Program-made: the position numbers and the translations under genes
Notes under the pieces: generated by a model
Database searches by the model: none
What the model saw: the letters and a program-made list of their open reading frames with translations, nothing else
Told to the model about the DNA's origin: nothing
NCBI RefSeq assembly: GCF_000714815.1
Contig: NZ_JMIH01000014.1
Location: 682,001 to 746,000 of the forward strand
Direction of reading: 5' to 3'
DNA from: Anditalea andensis
GTDB taxonomy: Bacteria; Bacteroidota; Bacteroidia; Cytophagales; Cyclobacteriaceae
DNA length: 64,000 nt
Shown: positions 20,094 to 29,911 of the stretch, piece after piece
How positions within the stretch are numbered: position 1 is the stretch's first letter
How the letters are laid out: the number at the start of each line of letters is the position of its first letter

Positions 20094-21293
20094 TTATTCA
20101 GACAAAGCTTTTACACCCGGTAATTCCTTGCCTTCCATATATTCCAACAATGCACCTCCACCGGTAGAAACAAAAGAAACATCATCACCATATCCAAATT
20201 TATTTACGGCTGCAGCAGAGTCTCCGCCCCCTATAAGGGAGAAAGCACCATTTTTGGTAGCCTCTACCACTGCCTCTGCAATGGCTTTGGTACCTCCTTC
20301 AAAATTGCTCATTTCGAAAACACCCATAGGTCCGTTCCAAAGAATGGTTTTTGAAGCACTGATTACTTTAGAAAATTCTTTTCTAGATTCTTCCGCAATG
20401 TCCAACCCCATCCAGTCATCAGGGATATCATTGTTGGGTGCGGTTTTGATATTGGCTTCATTATCAAATTTATCCGCTATCACTGAATCTGAAGGTAATA
20501 ATAGGTTCACCCCATTGTTTTTGGCCTTTTCAATCAGCTTAAGAGCAAGATTTAGGTTATCGTTTTCTACTAGGGAATCCCCTATTTTCCCCCCTTGTGC
20601 TTTGGCAAAAGTGTAGGACATACCTCCCCCTATAATCAGATTGTCCACCTTATCCAAAAGCCTTTCTATGATAAGTATCTTATCAGAAATTTTGGCTCCT
20701 CCCATGATGGCCGTGTAAGGCTTATCCGCCTTTTCCATCACTTTATCAGCATTTTCCAACTCAGCCTGCATGAGGTACCCGCTCACTTTTTCTTTAAAAA
20801 ACTGGGCTATGATAGATGTGCTGGCATGTGCACGGTGTGCTGTACCAAATGCATCGTTTACATAAATGTCACCTAACTTGGAAAGTTTCTCCGCAAAGGC
20901 TTCGTCCCCAGCTGTTTCTTCCTTATAAAACCTTAGGTTTTCGAGCAATAAAACCTCTCCTTCCACCAAACTGTCAGCTTTATCTTCGGCTTCACTGCCT
21001 ATGCAGTCATCAGCGAATTTTACCGTGGTACCTACTGCAGATTCCAAGGCTGAAACTATATGCCGGAGAGAATATTTATCTTCTTTGCCCCCTTTAGGTC
21101 TTCCCAGATGAGACATTAAAATGGCCGATCCTCCATCAGCTAATATTTTTTTAATCGTAGGCAAAGCAGCCTGAATCCGAGTATCGTCGGTTACCTCAAA
21201 TTGATCATTCAATGGAACATTGAAATCTACTCTGATCAAGGCTTTTCTGCCCTTAAAATCTACTTGGTCTACAGTGGTGATGTTAGTGCTCAT
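20094..21293 (-). CDS. pgk: Phosphoglycerate kinase
   Basis: Glycolytic/gluconeogenic enzyme that transfers phosphate between 1,3-bisphosphoglycerate and ADP. All family blocks are present: [10 protein letters not shown] near 21-30, MSHLGRPKG near 60-68, the hinge/linker region with GGAKISDK, and the nucleotide-site [13 protein letters not shown] near the C-terminus. Length 399 is standard. Followed by a clear terminator, so it is the last gene of its transcript; Sua5 lies 45 bases upstream on the same strand. Confidence 0.98.
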   Translation of the reverse strand: MSTNITTVDQVDFKGRKALIRVDFNVPLNDQFEVTDDTRIQAALPTIKKILADGGSAILMSHLGRPKGGKEDKYSLRHIVSALESAVGTTVKFADDCIGSEAEDKADSLVEGEVLLLENLRFYKEETAGDEAFAEKLSKLGDIYVNDAFGTAHRAHASTSIIAQFFKEKVSGYLMQAELENADKVMEKADKPYTAIMGGAKISDKILIIERLLDKVDNLIIGGGMSYTFAKAQGGKIGDSLVENDNLNLALKLIEKAKNNGVNLLLPSDSVIADKFDNEANIKTAPNNDIPDDWMGLDIAEESRKEFSKVISASKTILWNGPMGVFEMSNFEGGTKAIAEAVVEATKNGAFSLIGGGDSAAAVNKFGYGDDVSFVSTGGGALLEYMEGKELPGVKALSE

Positions 21294-21338
21294 ATTGATG
21301 GTTTTAAAATTTAAAACTTATAGTGAAAGGTGAGCATT

Positions 21339-22289
21339 TTATTTAACAGATGCCCTACGTAGGCGGTCATTAATAGCTCTCCCTAAATTTTCTTCTGGCA
21401 AAAGTTCTGCTAAAATAAGTGAAACATCAGCTTGATCCAAAAATCTTAAGGCAGTAAATAAATTTTTCGCAGCTTCAGCATAACTCCCCCGCTCACTTAG
21501 CACAAAGCTTTCCTGACCGCCTGTATATTGGGAAGTAAATGACAAAATCCCTATTTTTTCATTTTTATATACTCCCAAATTTTTCGCAATATCTCCAAGG
21601 ATAACTTTCTTTCTTGGAGCATAATGGCTTTTAAGCATTCCGGGAGATTTGGGATTGCTGCTGGAGTGGGACATGATGGTGACAGGGCCTACTATTTTTT
21701 CTATATCCCCTACATCTACTCCCCCTAACCTATATATCGTTATTTGTTCTTCTTCTAACCCAATGATTGTACTTTCAAGCCCTACCTCACTATTGCCTCC
21801 ATCCAATACATAGGGGATCATATCTCCAAGCTGGTCATCTACATGTGCAGCAGTAGTAGGGCTGATGTATCCGAATGGATTGGCACTGGGGGCAGCAAGG
21901 GGGAAATCCAGATTGGCCAAAAGACCAAGTGTCAGAGGGTGCTGGGGTACACGGACGGCCACATGATCCAGACCACTGGTCACCAGATCAGGGATGATCG
22001 ATTTTCTTGGCAGCAATAAAGTCAGGGGACCTGGCCAAAATATAGTGCCCAAAGATTCTAATATTGGATGTATACCTTCCGTATATTTGACTACCTGCTG
22101 CATACTGCTGACGTGTATGATCAGTGGGTCAAATTCCGGACGGTTTTTAACCTCAAATATTTTGGCAACAGCTTCCGCGTCAAGTGCATTTGCCGCCAAT
22201 CCATAGACCGTCTCTGTAGGAATACCTACCAGACCGCCTGCTTCTAAAATGGCTTTGGCCTTAGCTATATCCTTACCTATCTCCGCCAT
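21339..22289 (-). CDS. Threonylcarbamoyl-AMP synthase (Sua5/YrdC/YwlC)
   Basis: Makes L-threonylcarbamoyl-AMP for the t6A37 modification of ANN-decoding tRNAs. The YrdC core occupies about residues 1-200 (GGLVGIPTETVYGLAANA, KNRPEFDPLIIH, VAVRVPQHP, PLAAPSANPFGYISPT, STIIGL). The remaining about 110 residues form a Sua5-type C-terminal domain joined by a linker with SPGMLKSHYAPRK. Its ATG directly follows the stop of the TPR lipoprotein gene, so the two are probably translated together. Confidence 0.94.
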   Translation of the reverse strand: MAEIGKDIAKAKAILEAGGLVGIPTETVYGLAANALDAEAVAKIFEVKNRPEFDPLIIHVSSMQQVVKYTEGIHPILESLGTIFWPGPLTLLLPRKSIIPDLVTSGLDHVAVRVPQHPLTLGLLANLDFPLAAPSANPFGYISPTTAAHVDDQLGDMIPYVLDGGNSEVGLESTIIGLEEEQITIYRLGGVDVGDIEKIVGPVTIMSHSSSNPKSPGMLKSHYAPRKKVILGDIAKNLGVYKNEKIGILSFTSQYTGGQESFVLSERGSYAEAAKNLFTALRFLDQADVSLILAELLPEENLGRAINDRLRRASVK

Positions 22290-23000
22290 CTATTCTCCAC
22301 AAAATTCATCCAACCACTCCTTGGCATCAGTATAACCAAGGGAGAGTGAAATCTTTAAATTAGCACAACCTTCCTCAGTTTTGCCCAGAGCACTCATTTC
22401 AGTAACACCCAATAAGTAAAAGGCAGCTCCGTTTCTGTTGTCATGCTCCACTGCATAGTTAAGTGATTCCAGTGCCGCCATAGGCATATTATTGCCCAGT
22501 TCGGCTTTGCCTTTATTAAAATATGCCTGTGCATGAGTCTGATTAGCCTGTAGGGTCATATCAAAATCCAAGATGGCATCTTCATATTCTTCCATGGCCA
22601 AAAGTGCTACTCCCCTGTTATAATAAATATCCACTTGCTGGGGGTCCAGGCTGTTTGCATAGTTATAATCTATGATAGCCTTGGTAAATTCTCCCTTTTC
22701 CAGATAGGCGTTACCTCTGTTGAAAAAAGGTTTATATGAAGTTGAATCTATCTGTATAGATGAATTAAAAGCTGCAATAGCCTCATCATACTGCTCCATG
22801 TTAAAATAGGCCACACCTTTAGCATTTCGAGCTGCTGTATGGTCAGGATTTTTTTCTATGGCCCTATCAAAATAGTCTATGGCATCATTATAATTTCCGG
22901 ATTCTATCCGATCTACACCAGCCTGAAAAAGCTCTTCATCAGACGGTGCACAAGAAAATAAAACAGCAATAAGAAGGCTAATACTCCAGATTTTTTTCAC
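22290..23000 (-). CDS. TPR-repeat lipoprotein
   Basis: The signal peptide ends in the lipobox LFSC, giving a predicted lipoprotein of 236 residues. Consecutive 34-residue tetratricopeptide units follow (NYNDAIDYFDRAIEKNPDH, QYDEAIAAFNSSIQIDS, EFTKAIIDYNYANSLDP, EYEDAILDFDMTLQAN), about five in all. TPRs form protein-binding scaffolds; the partner is unknown. Immediately followed by the Sua5 gene with no gap, and preceded 35 bases away by the thioesterase gene. Confidence 0.85.
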   Translation of the reverse strand: MKKIWSISLLIAVLFSCAPSDEELFQAGVDRIESGNYNDAIDYFDRAIEKNPDHTAARNAKGVAYFNMEQYDEAIAAFNSSIQIDSTSYKPFFNRGNAYLEKGEFTKAIIDYNYANSLDPQQVDIYYNRGVALLAMEEYEDAILDFDMTLQANQTHAQAYFNKGKAELGNNMPMAALESLNYAVEHDNRNGAAFYLLGVTEMSALGKTEEGCANLKISLSLGYTDAKEWLDEFCGE

Positions 23001-23035
23001 AATTACCTAAGATTTTTTTGACAAATATAGGAAAT

Positions 23036-23485
23036 CTACTGATTTACCTGATCAAATTGCTGCATCTTTACTCGGTAGGTTTCAGGGACGTGGGTAGGAC
23101 GCATATTTTTCATATCTACTGTCACCATCGTGGTGGTACCTGAAGCAAAGATGATTTCTTCTCCATTGGCTGTGCTCCCCATGATGATCTGCTCCAGTAC
23201 TATAGATGACTTACCCAAATGGATGCACCTTACATAAGCTTGGGGAGCATCTTCCAAATGGATCGGCCGAAGAAAATCTATATTTAAATTGGCTACCACT
23301 GCTCCGGTGGACATGATATCCCAGTCACATATCTTAGATAAATATATCGCCCGGGCATGTTCTAAATAATTAAAATATATCCCATTGTTTACATGGAGAT
23401 ACCCGTCTATATCAGAAAACTTTACCTGTATGGATATATTAAATTTGAATAAGGTTTTCACCTCTTCTACGCTGTATTTTTTCAT
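23036..23485 (-). CDS. Acyl-CoA thioesterase, 4HBT hotdog family
   Basis: Small hotdog-fold hydrolase of 149 residues. The active-site stretch DIDGYLHVNNGIYFNYLEHAR (with Asp25/Asp27, His31, Asn33/34) matches 4-hydroxybenzoyl-CoA-thioesterase-like enzymes, followed by NIDFLRPIHLED and the long hotdog helix pattern. The acyl substrate is not predictable. It opens a short minus-strand run with the TPR lipoprotein and Sua5 genes. Confidence 0.88.
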   Translation of the reverse strand: MKKYSVEEVKTLFKFNISIQVKFSDIDGYLHVNNGIYFNYLEHARAIYLSKICDWDIMSTGAVVANLNIDFLRPIHLEDAPQAYVRCIHLGKSSIVLEQIIMGSTANGEEIIFASGTTTMVTVDMKNMRPTHVPETYRVKMQQFDQVNQ

Positions 23486-23691
23486 CTGTTATTCTTTTTT
23501 TTTGCAGGCCCCAAATTAAACCTTACCAATTACTGGCGAGAGCTGGAACAGTTGCATTTACCCCCGATAATTTTGAGGGTTTGACATCTTCAGTGTTTGA
23601 TGGTTTATGATTCTAATTGACCACCATAGCTATGTCTTGACCGGACAGGATGAAGCCCGTATAAACACCTTAATAGTAGGATGGTATCATA

Positions 23692-24243
23692 TTATAAAAG
23701 GATACCAGACTTGCTTGTCTTTTCCCACATCCGCATGATAGAATCATCCCCACCTACCATTTCTTCCACTGAATCAAAAGGAATCCAGGCTAAATCCTGA
23801 CTTTCATGGGATATGACTAACGGCTCATCCAATGAGGCTTCTAGCAGAAACCTTACATCGTAATGAAAATGTTCAGGCTCTTTAGTATTACCGGGTATAA
23901 TATGTTTGTCTATATCAAATATAGATATATCCACTATCCGAAGTGACGCCAAACCGCTTTCTTCTATAGCTTCTCTCATCGCCACTTCTACAAGGTTTTC
24001 ATTCCCATCTGCATGGCCACCAAGCTGTAACCAACGGTTGAGTTTGCTGTGAAGGGTCATTAAGGTATGGGTCCTCCTTTTATTTACGATCCAGGCGGAC
24101 GCAGTAAAATGGCTATCCAATTTTTGCCTATAAAAAGCCAATTCGTGATCGGCAAGCTCTATAAAATCGTTGATGAAACTTTGTTCCTCATCAAAAGGGG
24201 TTCTGTAATTCTTCAGCAATTTTTTTAATTGATGTCTATCCAT
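23692..24243 (-). CDS. Nudix hydrolase
   Basis: Hydrolyses a nucleoside-diphosphate-linked substrate. The Nudix box GX5EX7REUXEEXGU is complete: it begins at GGHADGNEN and runs through VAMREAIEESGL. Length 183 with an N-terminal helical extension of about 45 residues. Its ATG overlaps the stop of the unknown gene at 24236 by 8 bases, making a three-gene overlapping run recQ - unknown - nudix. Substrate unknown. Confidence 0.9.
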   Translation of the reverse strand: MDRHQLKKLLKNYRTPFDEEQSFINDFIELADHELAFYRQKLDSHFTASAWIVNKRRTHTLMTLHSKLNRWLQLGGHADGNENLVEVAMREAIEESGLASLRIVDISIFDIDKHIIPGNTKEPEHFHYDVRFLLEASLDEPLVISHESQDLAWIPFDSVEEMVGGDDSIMRMWEKTSKSGILL

Positions 24244-24829
24244 ATAGGGGGTTAAATATTAACTCAATAAGCTCGTCAAATGATTTGGCTTTCTGGTAAA
24301 GCCTATCTGAGTAGACCGTAACTAAAACGGTAATATAACTTGGTTTATTATCAAAGTATACATTCTCCACACTGATATTACCATAAAGTTGGTCTATTTT
24401 ATCATTTTCTTCTTTTTTATTGAAAGGAGGTTTGAAATATTGTTTTTCTGTTGTCTTTACCTGTTCATTGATTTCCTGCATCCTCCGGTCCAGACTTATT
24501 TTTTGATATCCCAAATCAAGTATCCGAAAGCCCAACGCAAAAAATAGATTTGAAAAGGATTTTTCGGTAAATGGATGATTAAAATATACTACAAATCCAT
24601 TGGCATAAGGAGTATTCATGATCTGAACACGTGGGCTTGCATTGATATTAGCTTTTTTAAAATGGTAATTTTTATAGACCAGCTCCAAATACTCTACTCC
24701 TTGTGGTGAGCTCAACCATGCTTTTACATTAGCGTCATTGTCATCAGTCTGGGAAAAGTTTTCTTTATGGGATATGTGTCTATTTTTATGACCAAATAAT
24801 TTATTATATATATCATCCCAATAGGTCAT
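24236..24829 (-). CDS. Conserved-looking protein of unknown function
   Basis: I do not recognise this 197-residue protein. It has no signal peptide or membrane segment; the sequence is soluble and mixed alpha/beta, with a charged middle region (DRRMQEINEQVKTTEKQYFKPPFNKKEENDK) and a strand-rich end (YITVLVTVYSDRLYQ). It overlaps recQ by 4 bases (ATGA-type) and the Nudix gene by 8 bases, so it is surely translated as part of that operon. A role near RecQ or nucleotide metabolism is only guilt by association. Confidence 0.75.
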   Translation of the reverse strand: MTYWDDIYNKLFGHKNRHISHKENFSQTDDNDANVKAWLSSPQGVEYLELVYKNYHFKKANINASPRVQIMNTPYANGFVVYFNHPFTEKSFSNLFFALGFRILDLGYQKISLDRRMQEINEQVKTTEKQYFKPPFNKKEENDKIDQLYGNISVENVYFDNKPSYITVLVTVYSDRLYQKAKSFDELIELIFNPLYG

Positions 24830-26745
24830 GCTTTATTCAGTTTAATTTTCCCATCATCCATTGTCCTTATAAACCCTTCATCCTCTAAAGACCTTAAAAA
24901 ACCTACTGTTAAGTGGTCATTTTTTTTACCCATATGAGTTGTAAGTGCTTCTATTGATATAGGCCCATATGTAAGAAGGATATTTTCTAAAGCCGATTTA
25001 AGTGTTACTGCTTTATCGGGTAATGCATCATTTTTCCGGTTGTTAATACAAACATCGCATACTCCACAGGGATTATCTGATTCCTCTCCAAAATAATATA
25101 ATATCTGGATAGTTCGGCACAAGTGCCCATTTTGAATATAAGCAATAATGGCTTTAGCTTTGGAAACGGTTACCTGCCTTCTTTCTTCGATCCTTTTTAG
25201 GTTCAGGGGCAGCTTTCCTGCATCCATTCTTGGTGTTAAAAAGGTTACCTGGGGCTGATCTTTCCTTTTATTATAGGCTAAAATACCCATTTTATCTAAC
25301 TGTTCCAAATAGTCAATAATTTCCTGCTCGCTGAGCTGCATAGTATTAGCCAGCTTCTTTTCCTGAATTTTTAGATACTCTACGAAAAGTTCACCTCCAA
25401 ATGTTCTCAGTAAAATTTTAATGAAAGGATCCAACTTTCGAGATGATATCTGAAACTCATAAAGCTTACTCTGGTCTACCAGCAGTCTGATTGTAGATGG
25501 CACATAAAAACTTTCAGAAAGTTCCAGAAGCGCCTCTTCCTGTAAAACTTTGAGTGCATTATAAGTCAACAATAAATCAAGCTGATAATTTGAAGTGAAG
25601 TGATTGATATCAAAATCATAACTGCTCATCATACTGCTGCCTACGGCTATCCTGAAATTATTAGCCAAGCATTGATACACTTTTTTCAAAAAATCTATTG
25701 GAGGATAGCTTTTCTCAGATCGGTCCTCAAGTATTTCTATATCTTTTTTATTTACCAGGAGCACGGCAAAAGCTTTTTTTTCATCTCTACCGGCCCTTCC
25801 GGCCTCTTGGTAATAATACTCTAGGTTTTCAGGCAGATCCAGATGTATCACAGTACGTACATCTGGTTTATCTATACCCATACCAAATGCATTAGTAGCT
25901 ACCATGACCCTTACTTTCCCCGTTTTCCAATCCGACTGCCGTACATCCCGCGTCTCATTATCCAGACCTGCATGATAAAACGTAGCCGAGATGCCCAGGG
26001 AATTTAAAGTTTGGCTTATTTCTTTTGTACCCTTCCTGTTACGGACATAAACAATAGAACTCCCTGGTATTTTATGTAGGATCTCCATTGCTTTTTCTAT
26101 TTTGTTTTCCACCTCTCGGACAGCATATGATAGGTTCACCCTGGCAAAAGATTGGGTAAACAAAGCCGGACCATTCATTCCCAGCTTGTCTACAATATCC
26201 TCCCGCACCTCTTTGGTAGCTGAAGCAGTAAGTGCCACTATCGGTACCTGGGGATGTATTTCCCTGAGTTTGGCTATTTCCAAATAAGGCGGCCTAAAAT
26301 CATATCCCCACTGAGAGATACAGTGTGCTTCATCTACAGCTATCATCGAGACCTTCATTTTAGCAAACCGTGTAAGAAACAGATCAGTTTTCAATCTCTC
26401 CGGTGAGACGTATAAAAATTTATAATTACCATAAATGCAATTGTCCAAAACGGTATCTATCTCCCTTTTACGCATCCCGGAATACACAGCTGCTGCCAGC
26501 ACCCTTTTTTTTCTGAGCGCATCCACTTGATCTTTCATCAGAGCTATCAGTGGAGTCACCACCAGACAAATCCCCTCCATCATCAATGCAGGTACCTGAA
26601 AACAGATTGATTTCCCCCCACCGGTAGGTAAAAGCACCAAGGTATCTTTTCCTTCTGCAACAGATAAAACAATATCCAGCTGCTGTGGCCTGAAATCATC
26701 AAACCCATACACGGTCTTTAGTACTTGTAATGCGAGAGATTTCAT
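24826..26745 (-). CDS. recQ: ATP-dependent DNA helicase RecQ
   Basis: Superfamily 2 3'-5' helicase for recombination and repair. Walker A LLPTGGGKS (Lys45), DEAH box at 138-141 followed by the RecQ-specific aromatic loop CISQWGYDFRP, motif VI YYQEAGRAGRD, and the zinc-binding set Cys...CGVCDVC near 560. A winged-helix region ends the protein. At 639 residues there is no evident HRDC domain, common for short bacterial RecQ forms. It leads the three-gene overlapping operon, and its 5' leader is a copy of the dispersed repeat described separately. Confidence 0.95.
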   Translation of the reverse strand: MKSLALQVLKTVYGFDDFRPQQLDIVLSVAEGKDTLVLLPTGGGKSICFQVPALMMEGICLVVTPLIALMKDQVDALRKKRVLAAAVYSGMRKREIDTVLDNCIYGNYKFLYVSPERLKTDLFLTRFAKMKVSMIAVDEAHCISQWGYDFRPPYLEIAKLREIHPQVPIVALTASATKEVREDIVDKLGMNGPALFTQSFARVNLSYAVREVENKIEKAMEILHKIPGSSIVYVRNRKGTKEISQTLNSLGISATFYHAGLDNETRDVRQSDWKTGKVRVMVATNAFGMGIDKPDVRTVIHLDLPENLEYYYQEAGRAGRDEKKAFAVLLVNKKDIEILEDRSEKSYPPIDFLKKVYQCLANNFRIAVGSSMMSSYDFDINHFTSNYQLDLLLTYNALKVLQEEALLELSESFYVPSTIRLLVDQSKLYEFQISSRKLDPFIKILLRTFGGELFVEYLKIQEKKLANTMQLSEQEIIDYLEQLDKMGILAYNKRKDQPQVTFLTPRMDAGKLPLNLKRIEERRQVTVSKAKAIIAYIQNGHLCRTIQILYYFGEESDNPCGVCDVCINNRKNDALPDKAVTLKSALENILLTYGPISIEALTTHMGKKNDHLTVGFLRSLEDEGFIRTMDDGKIKLNKA

Positions 26746-26814
26746 CTGTTTATAATTGTTTTTTTAGAGGCCTGACCTTGTCCCACGACTAGGGAAACGA
26801 TATGGATACTCGCA
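26746..26814 (-). repeat. Dispersed leader repeat, copy C (recQ leader)
   Basis: Minus-strand sequence running from TGCGAG (26814) to the base before the recQ ATG. Aligned with the leader of the TolC-like gene (63761-63828) it is collinear: TGCGAG, then TCCAT, TTTCC, GGACAAG, and CAATTATAAACAG against CAATTATAGACAG, with only one single-base gap in the A tract. Both copies end directly at the ATG. Confidence 0.65.
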
Positions 26815-26863
26815 ATCGATAATCATCCTTTCGTGGGGGGTTATCCTCGTGCTCGATTTCAAA

Positions 26864-27640
26864 TTACCAATTTATTTTTTCTTTATTTAAAAATGCGTTT
26901 ATCCCTTTTAGACAGTCAGAGGTTCCTCTTGCTTTGGCATTCATCATAGCAGCATATTCCAAACCCTCTTCCAAAGATTTTTCTGGTACCTTTGCAATCA
27001 TCTCTTTAGTCAAGGCCATAGATTGTCCAGAATTTTGGTCAATCAGCCTTTGGGCCAGCTCATATACTTCACGATCCAGCGAGTCCCCTGCCACTACTTT
27101 ATTAATAAGCCCCATATCCTTGGCCCTTTCTGCATCCAATAAATCCGCCTCTAATAAAAGTTCTTTAGCTTTGCCCTCACCTAATTTTCTGAGTAAAAAT
27201 ACATTCACAATAGCGGGTACAAATCCTATTTTAACTTCTGTATACCCAAATTTTGCTTCCTTTACACTATATGAGAAATCACAAACCGTGGCCAGCCCAC
27301 ATCCACCAGCTAATGCATGTCCCTGAACCTGGGCTATAATGATCTTAGGAGCAGTATATATCAGATAAAAAAGGTCTTTTAAATTTCTGCTATCTTCCAA
27401 ATTTTCTTCAAAAGTATAAAGCTGTAAGGACCTTAAATATTCCAAATCTGCTCCTGAACAAAAAATTTTGCCCTCAGCTTTTATTACTATTACTTTAGCG
27501 GTTTCTTCTTCTAACATTGAAATAAGAGCAGCTTTCAGCTCCCGGACCATCTCCGCGTTTAGGGCATTTCTCTTTTCGGGTCGATTTAAGGTAATATACC
27601 CTATCCTATCTCGGATCTCAGTCAGGATTTGTTCAGTCAT
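26864..27640 (-). CDS. Enoyl-CoA hydratase/isomerase family protein
   Basis: Crotonase-fold enzyme acting on acyl-CoA thioesters. Features are ITLNRPEKRNALN near 15-27, the oxyanion-hole segments FCSGADLEYL and GHALAGGCGLATVCDFSYS, and TEVKIGFVPA with the acidic residue usual for hydratases. The ATG at 27640 gives 258 residues, the normal family size; an in-frame extension to 27691 adds 17 residues not expected in the family. Hydratase versus another crotonase activity is uncertain, as is the substrate. Confidence 0.9.
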   Translation of the reverse strand: MTEQILTEIRDRIGYITLNRPEKRNALNAEMVRELKAALISMLEEETAKVIVIKAEGKIFCSGADLEYLRSLQLYTFEENLEDSRNLKDLFYLIYTAPKIIIAQVQGHALAGGCGLATVCDFSYSVKEAKFGYTEVKIGFVPAIVNVFLLRKLGEGKAKELLLEADLLDAERAKDMGLINKVVAGDSLDREVYELAQRLIDQNSGQSMALTKEMIAKVPEKSLEEGLEYAAMMNAKARGTSDCLKGINAFLNKEKINW

Positions 27641-27784
27641 AATTATTAGGGTTGAAAGTTCATATGAATATATCCCTTTTTCGAAAAGCAATCAAGGATT
27701 TTAAGCTATATGCCATCACAACCTTTACCGCCCAGCATTAGTTTATAATTACACTGAAGCTTACTTATCAAAAATAAAGATTAT

Positions 27785-29725
27785 TTACTCCAAAAGTATT
27801 CTGTAGGCTGTATTATCCTTCCAAGTCAGGCTATCGGATGAAACGGCCAGCCATTTCGTTCCGTTATATCGCGCCACTTCTTTTGGGATAAAATTTATAA
27901 ATGAAAGGAACCTCCCTTCTGTGGAAATTATATAACCTTTTGGAAGAATCAGTTGACCATCAGCATAATGAAGTTCTTTCACATCTGAATGAATACCATG
28001 CGCAATTCTATTTGGACTTAATTTATATTTGACATCCTGATCTTCCCACCCTTCATTCCATGAATAAATGTTATGACGGTAAAAGTAATCTACAGCCCTA
28101 CCTGATGGACCAGTATATAGATATATTTCATTTTTATGATATCCCCCCAGAAAATCAATCCAAATGATACATACCCCCATTACCATAACCAATATCAGCG
28201 GCTGGGCCAATTTTTTAATTCTTGATGTAAGCATGATAAATATAAGAATCAATACCCCGTAATACCATATCACCTCCCATGGCTCTATTTTAATATCGGA
28301 AATTTTTGCAAAGGGCAGATCTTGTAAAATAAAAATAACCCTATTGAGAATGATGATAATATGATTCAACACCAGACCTAAACCGATACCCACATATGGC
28401 AGGAACGCAAGCAACATATAGGGAATGCCTATCGCCATAACCACAAAAGCACCTGGAATGGCGATCAAATTTGACATGAAAAAATAGGAAGGAAAGGAAT
28501 GAAAATAATAGGCAGAAATAGGAAAGGTAGCCAATTGGGCAGCTATACCTACTGATGTGATTTCCCAGCACCGATATATAATTCTATTTTGAGGCAACCA
28601 CACATTAACTATCGCAGGCTGTAAAACCAATATCCCAGTAAGGGCGGCATAAGAAAGCTGAAAACCCACCGAATAAATCAAGTTAGGATCAAAAAGCAAT
28701 AAAAGAATAGCGGATATTGCCAGCCCATTATATATAGAGGGACTGCTGGATCTCATCTGGGCCATCGAAACTATCGTAAACATGGTGGCTGATCTCATCA
28801 CGGATGGAGACATTCCTGTTAGAAAAGCATAAATCCAAATGATCGAAATTACTATGGATAAATATGCCATTCTTTTATAGGGGGGCAACTGATATGGTTT
28901 AAAAAAAAGAAAGAAAAAACCATAAATTATGCCGACATGAAGCCCTGAGACCGCTAGTATATGCATAGCGCCTGCTGTACTGTAGGCTTCACTCACTTCC
29001 GCGTCTAAATTTTGTTTCTGCCCCAGTAACAATGCCTGTGCTATTTGCCTGGCACGAGGATCCAAGATCGTTCGGTCCATATGATGCTGGATAGATTTTC
29101 TGAGCGAAAGGAAGAAAAAATTTAATGGCCGGTGGTTTGTCCAGCCTATAATCTCAATGTCTTTCCCCACAAAATGGGTATGGTAAATCTGATAACGGGA
29201 AAGAAATTGGGCATAATTGAATTCGTTTGGATTTTCTGGTGGTGCTATGCGATTGGGTCTACCTATAACGGCAATCACCTGACCGGGTGATAGTTTGGAC
29301 TGATGATAAATAATCACTTCACCTTTTACCTTTTGAATCTTATCATTTGCCATAATATGGGTAAGGAAAATGGTATTTCTAAAGGATTTGGGCTTAACTT
29401 CATCATGGTGCTGTACGATTCCCATGTAGCCATCATAATCATGATGGTACATAAGATGCAAAGGGTCATTTTTCACATCTTTCACATAACTAACCAAAAC
29501 ACCTAATGCCACCCATAATGTCAGACCTAAACATGAAATTAACCCTCTATTTTTAAATTCGCGGAGCCTACTCGTATATAGGGTCAGTAAATTGTATATC
29601 AAGAATATGAATATAAAAAAGAAGAATAGCCTCTCTATAAATGGGGCTTCTAGAAAGGGGTAAATAATAATGCCTAATATGAAAAATACGGCATATCTTA
29701 AAAAAGGGAATTCGTTAAATGCCAT
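27785..29725 (-). CDS. ComEC/Rec2 family DNA-uptake channel protein
   Basis: Predicted inner-membrane channel for single-stranded DNA entry in transformation. An N-terminal hydrophobic and DUF4131-like region (about 1-190) precedes the competence domain, marked by AMHILAVSGLHVGIIYG and ALLLGQKQNLD, with many transmembrane helices to about residue 510. The C-terminal about 130 residues are soluble but lack the HxHxDH motif of the metallo-beta-lactamase domain found in longer ComEC proteins. Length 646. No other competence gene is adjacent. Confidence 0.9.
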   Translation of the reverse strand: MAFNEFPFLRYAVFFILGIIIYPFLEAPFIERLFFFFIFIFLIYNLLTLYTSRLREFKNRGLISCLGLTLWVALGVLVSYVKDVKNDPLHLMYHHDYDGYMGIVQHHDEVKPKSFRNTIFLTHIMANDKIQKVKGEVIIYHQSKLSPGQVIAVIGRPNRIAPPENPNEFNYAQFLSRYQIYHTHFVGKDIEIIGWTNHRPLNFFFLSLRKSIQHHMDRTILDPRARQIAQALLLGQKQNLDAEVSEAYSTAGAMHILAVSGLHVGIIYGFFFLFFKPYQLPPYKRMAYLSIVISIIWIYAFLTGMSPSVMRSATMFTIVSMAQMRSSSPSIYNGLAISAILLLLFDPNLIYSVGFQLSYAALTGILVLQPAIVNVWLPQNRIIYRCWEITSVGIAAQLATFPISAYYFHSFPSYFFMSNLIAIPGAFVVMAIGIPYMLLAFLPYVGIGLGLVLNHIIIILNRVIFILQDLPFAKISDIKIEPWEVIWYYGVLILIFIMLTSRIKKLAQPLILVMVMGVCIIWIDFLGGYHKNEIYLYTGPSGRAVDYFYRHNIYSWNEGWEDQDVKYKLSPNRIAHGIHSDVKELHYADGQLILPKGYIISTEGRFLSFINFIPKEVARYNGTKWLAVSSDSLTWKDNTAYRILLE

Positions 29726-29818
29726 AAGATAGACAATTATTTACACCCGCTCACTGAATCAATACTATACTGATTGAGTACTGATAAAGCCAATATATAA
29801 AAAATACTTTTAAACTTA

Positions 29819-29847
29819 AAACTGCCCACATTTAAGGTGGACAGTTT
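29819..29847 (-). terminator. Hairpin between the GNAT and comEC genes
   Basis: AAACTGCCCAC at 29819-29829 pairs with GTGGACAGTTT at 29837-29847 (one mismatch, 7-base loop). Minus-strand transcripts from phoH/GNAT would meet it after the GNAT stop and continue into TTTTAAGTTT, a moderate U tract, so it probably insulates comEC. Confidence 0.6.
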
Positions 29848-29911
29848 TACCATAGATACCAAATTCGGAATCTTTTCTAATTTAATTTATATAGATGATA
29901 AAAGTAAATTT

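Noticed and set aside
20128-20616. 162-codon frame opposite pgk
   Set aside because: Shadow of a highly conserved gene; composition (Ser/Pro/Ala-rich) is typical of antisense frames.
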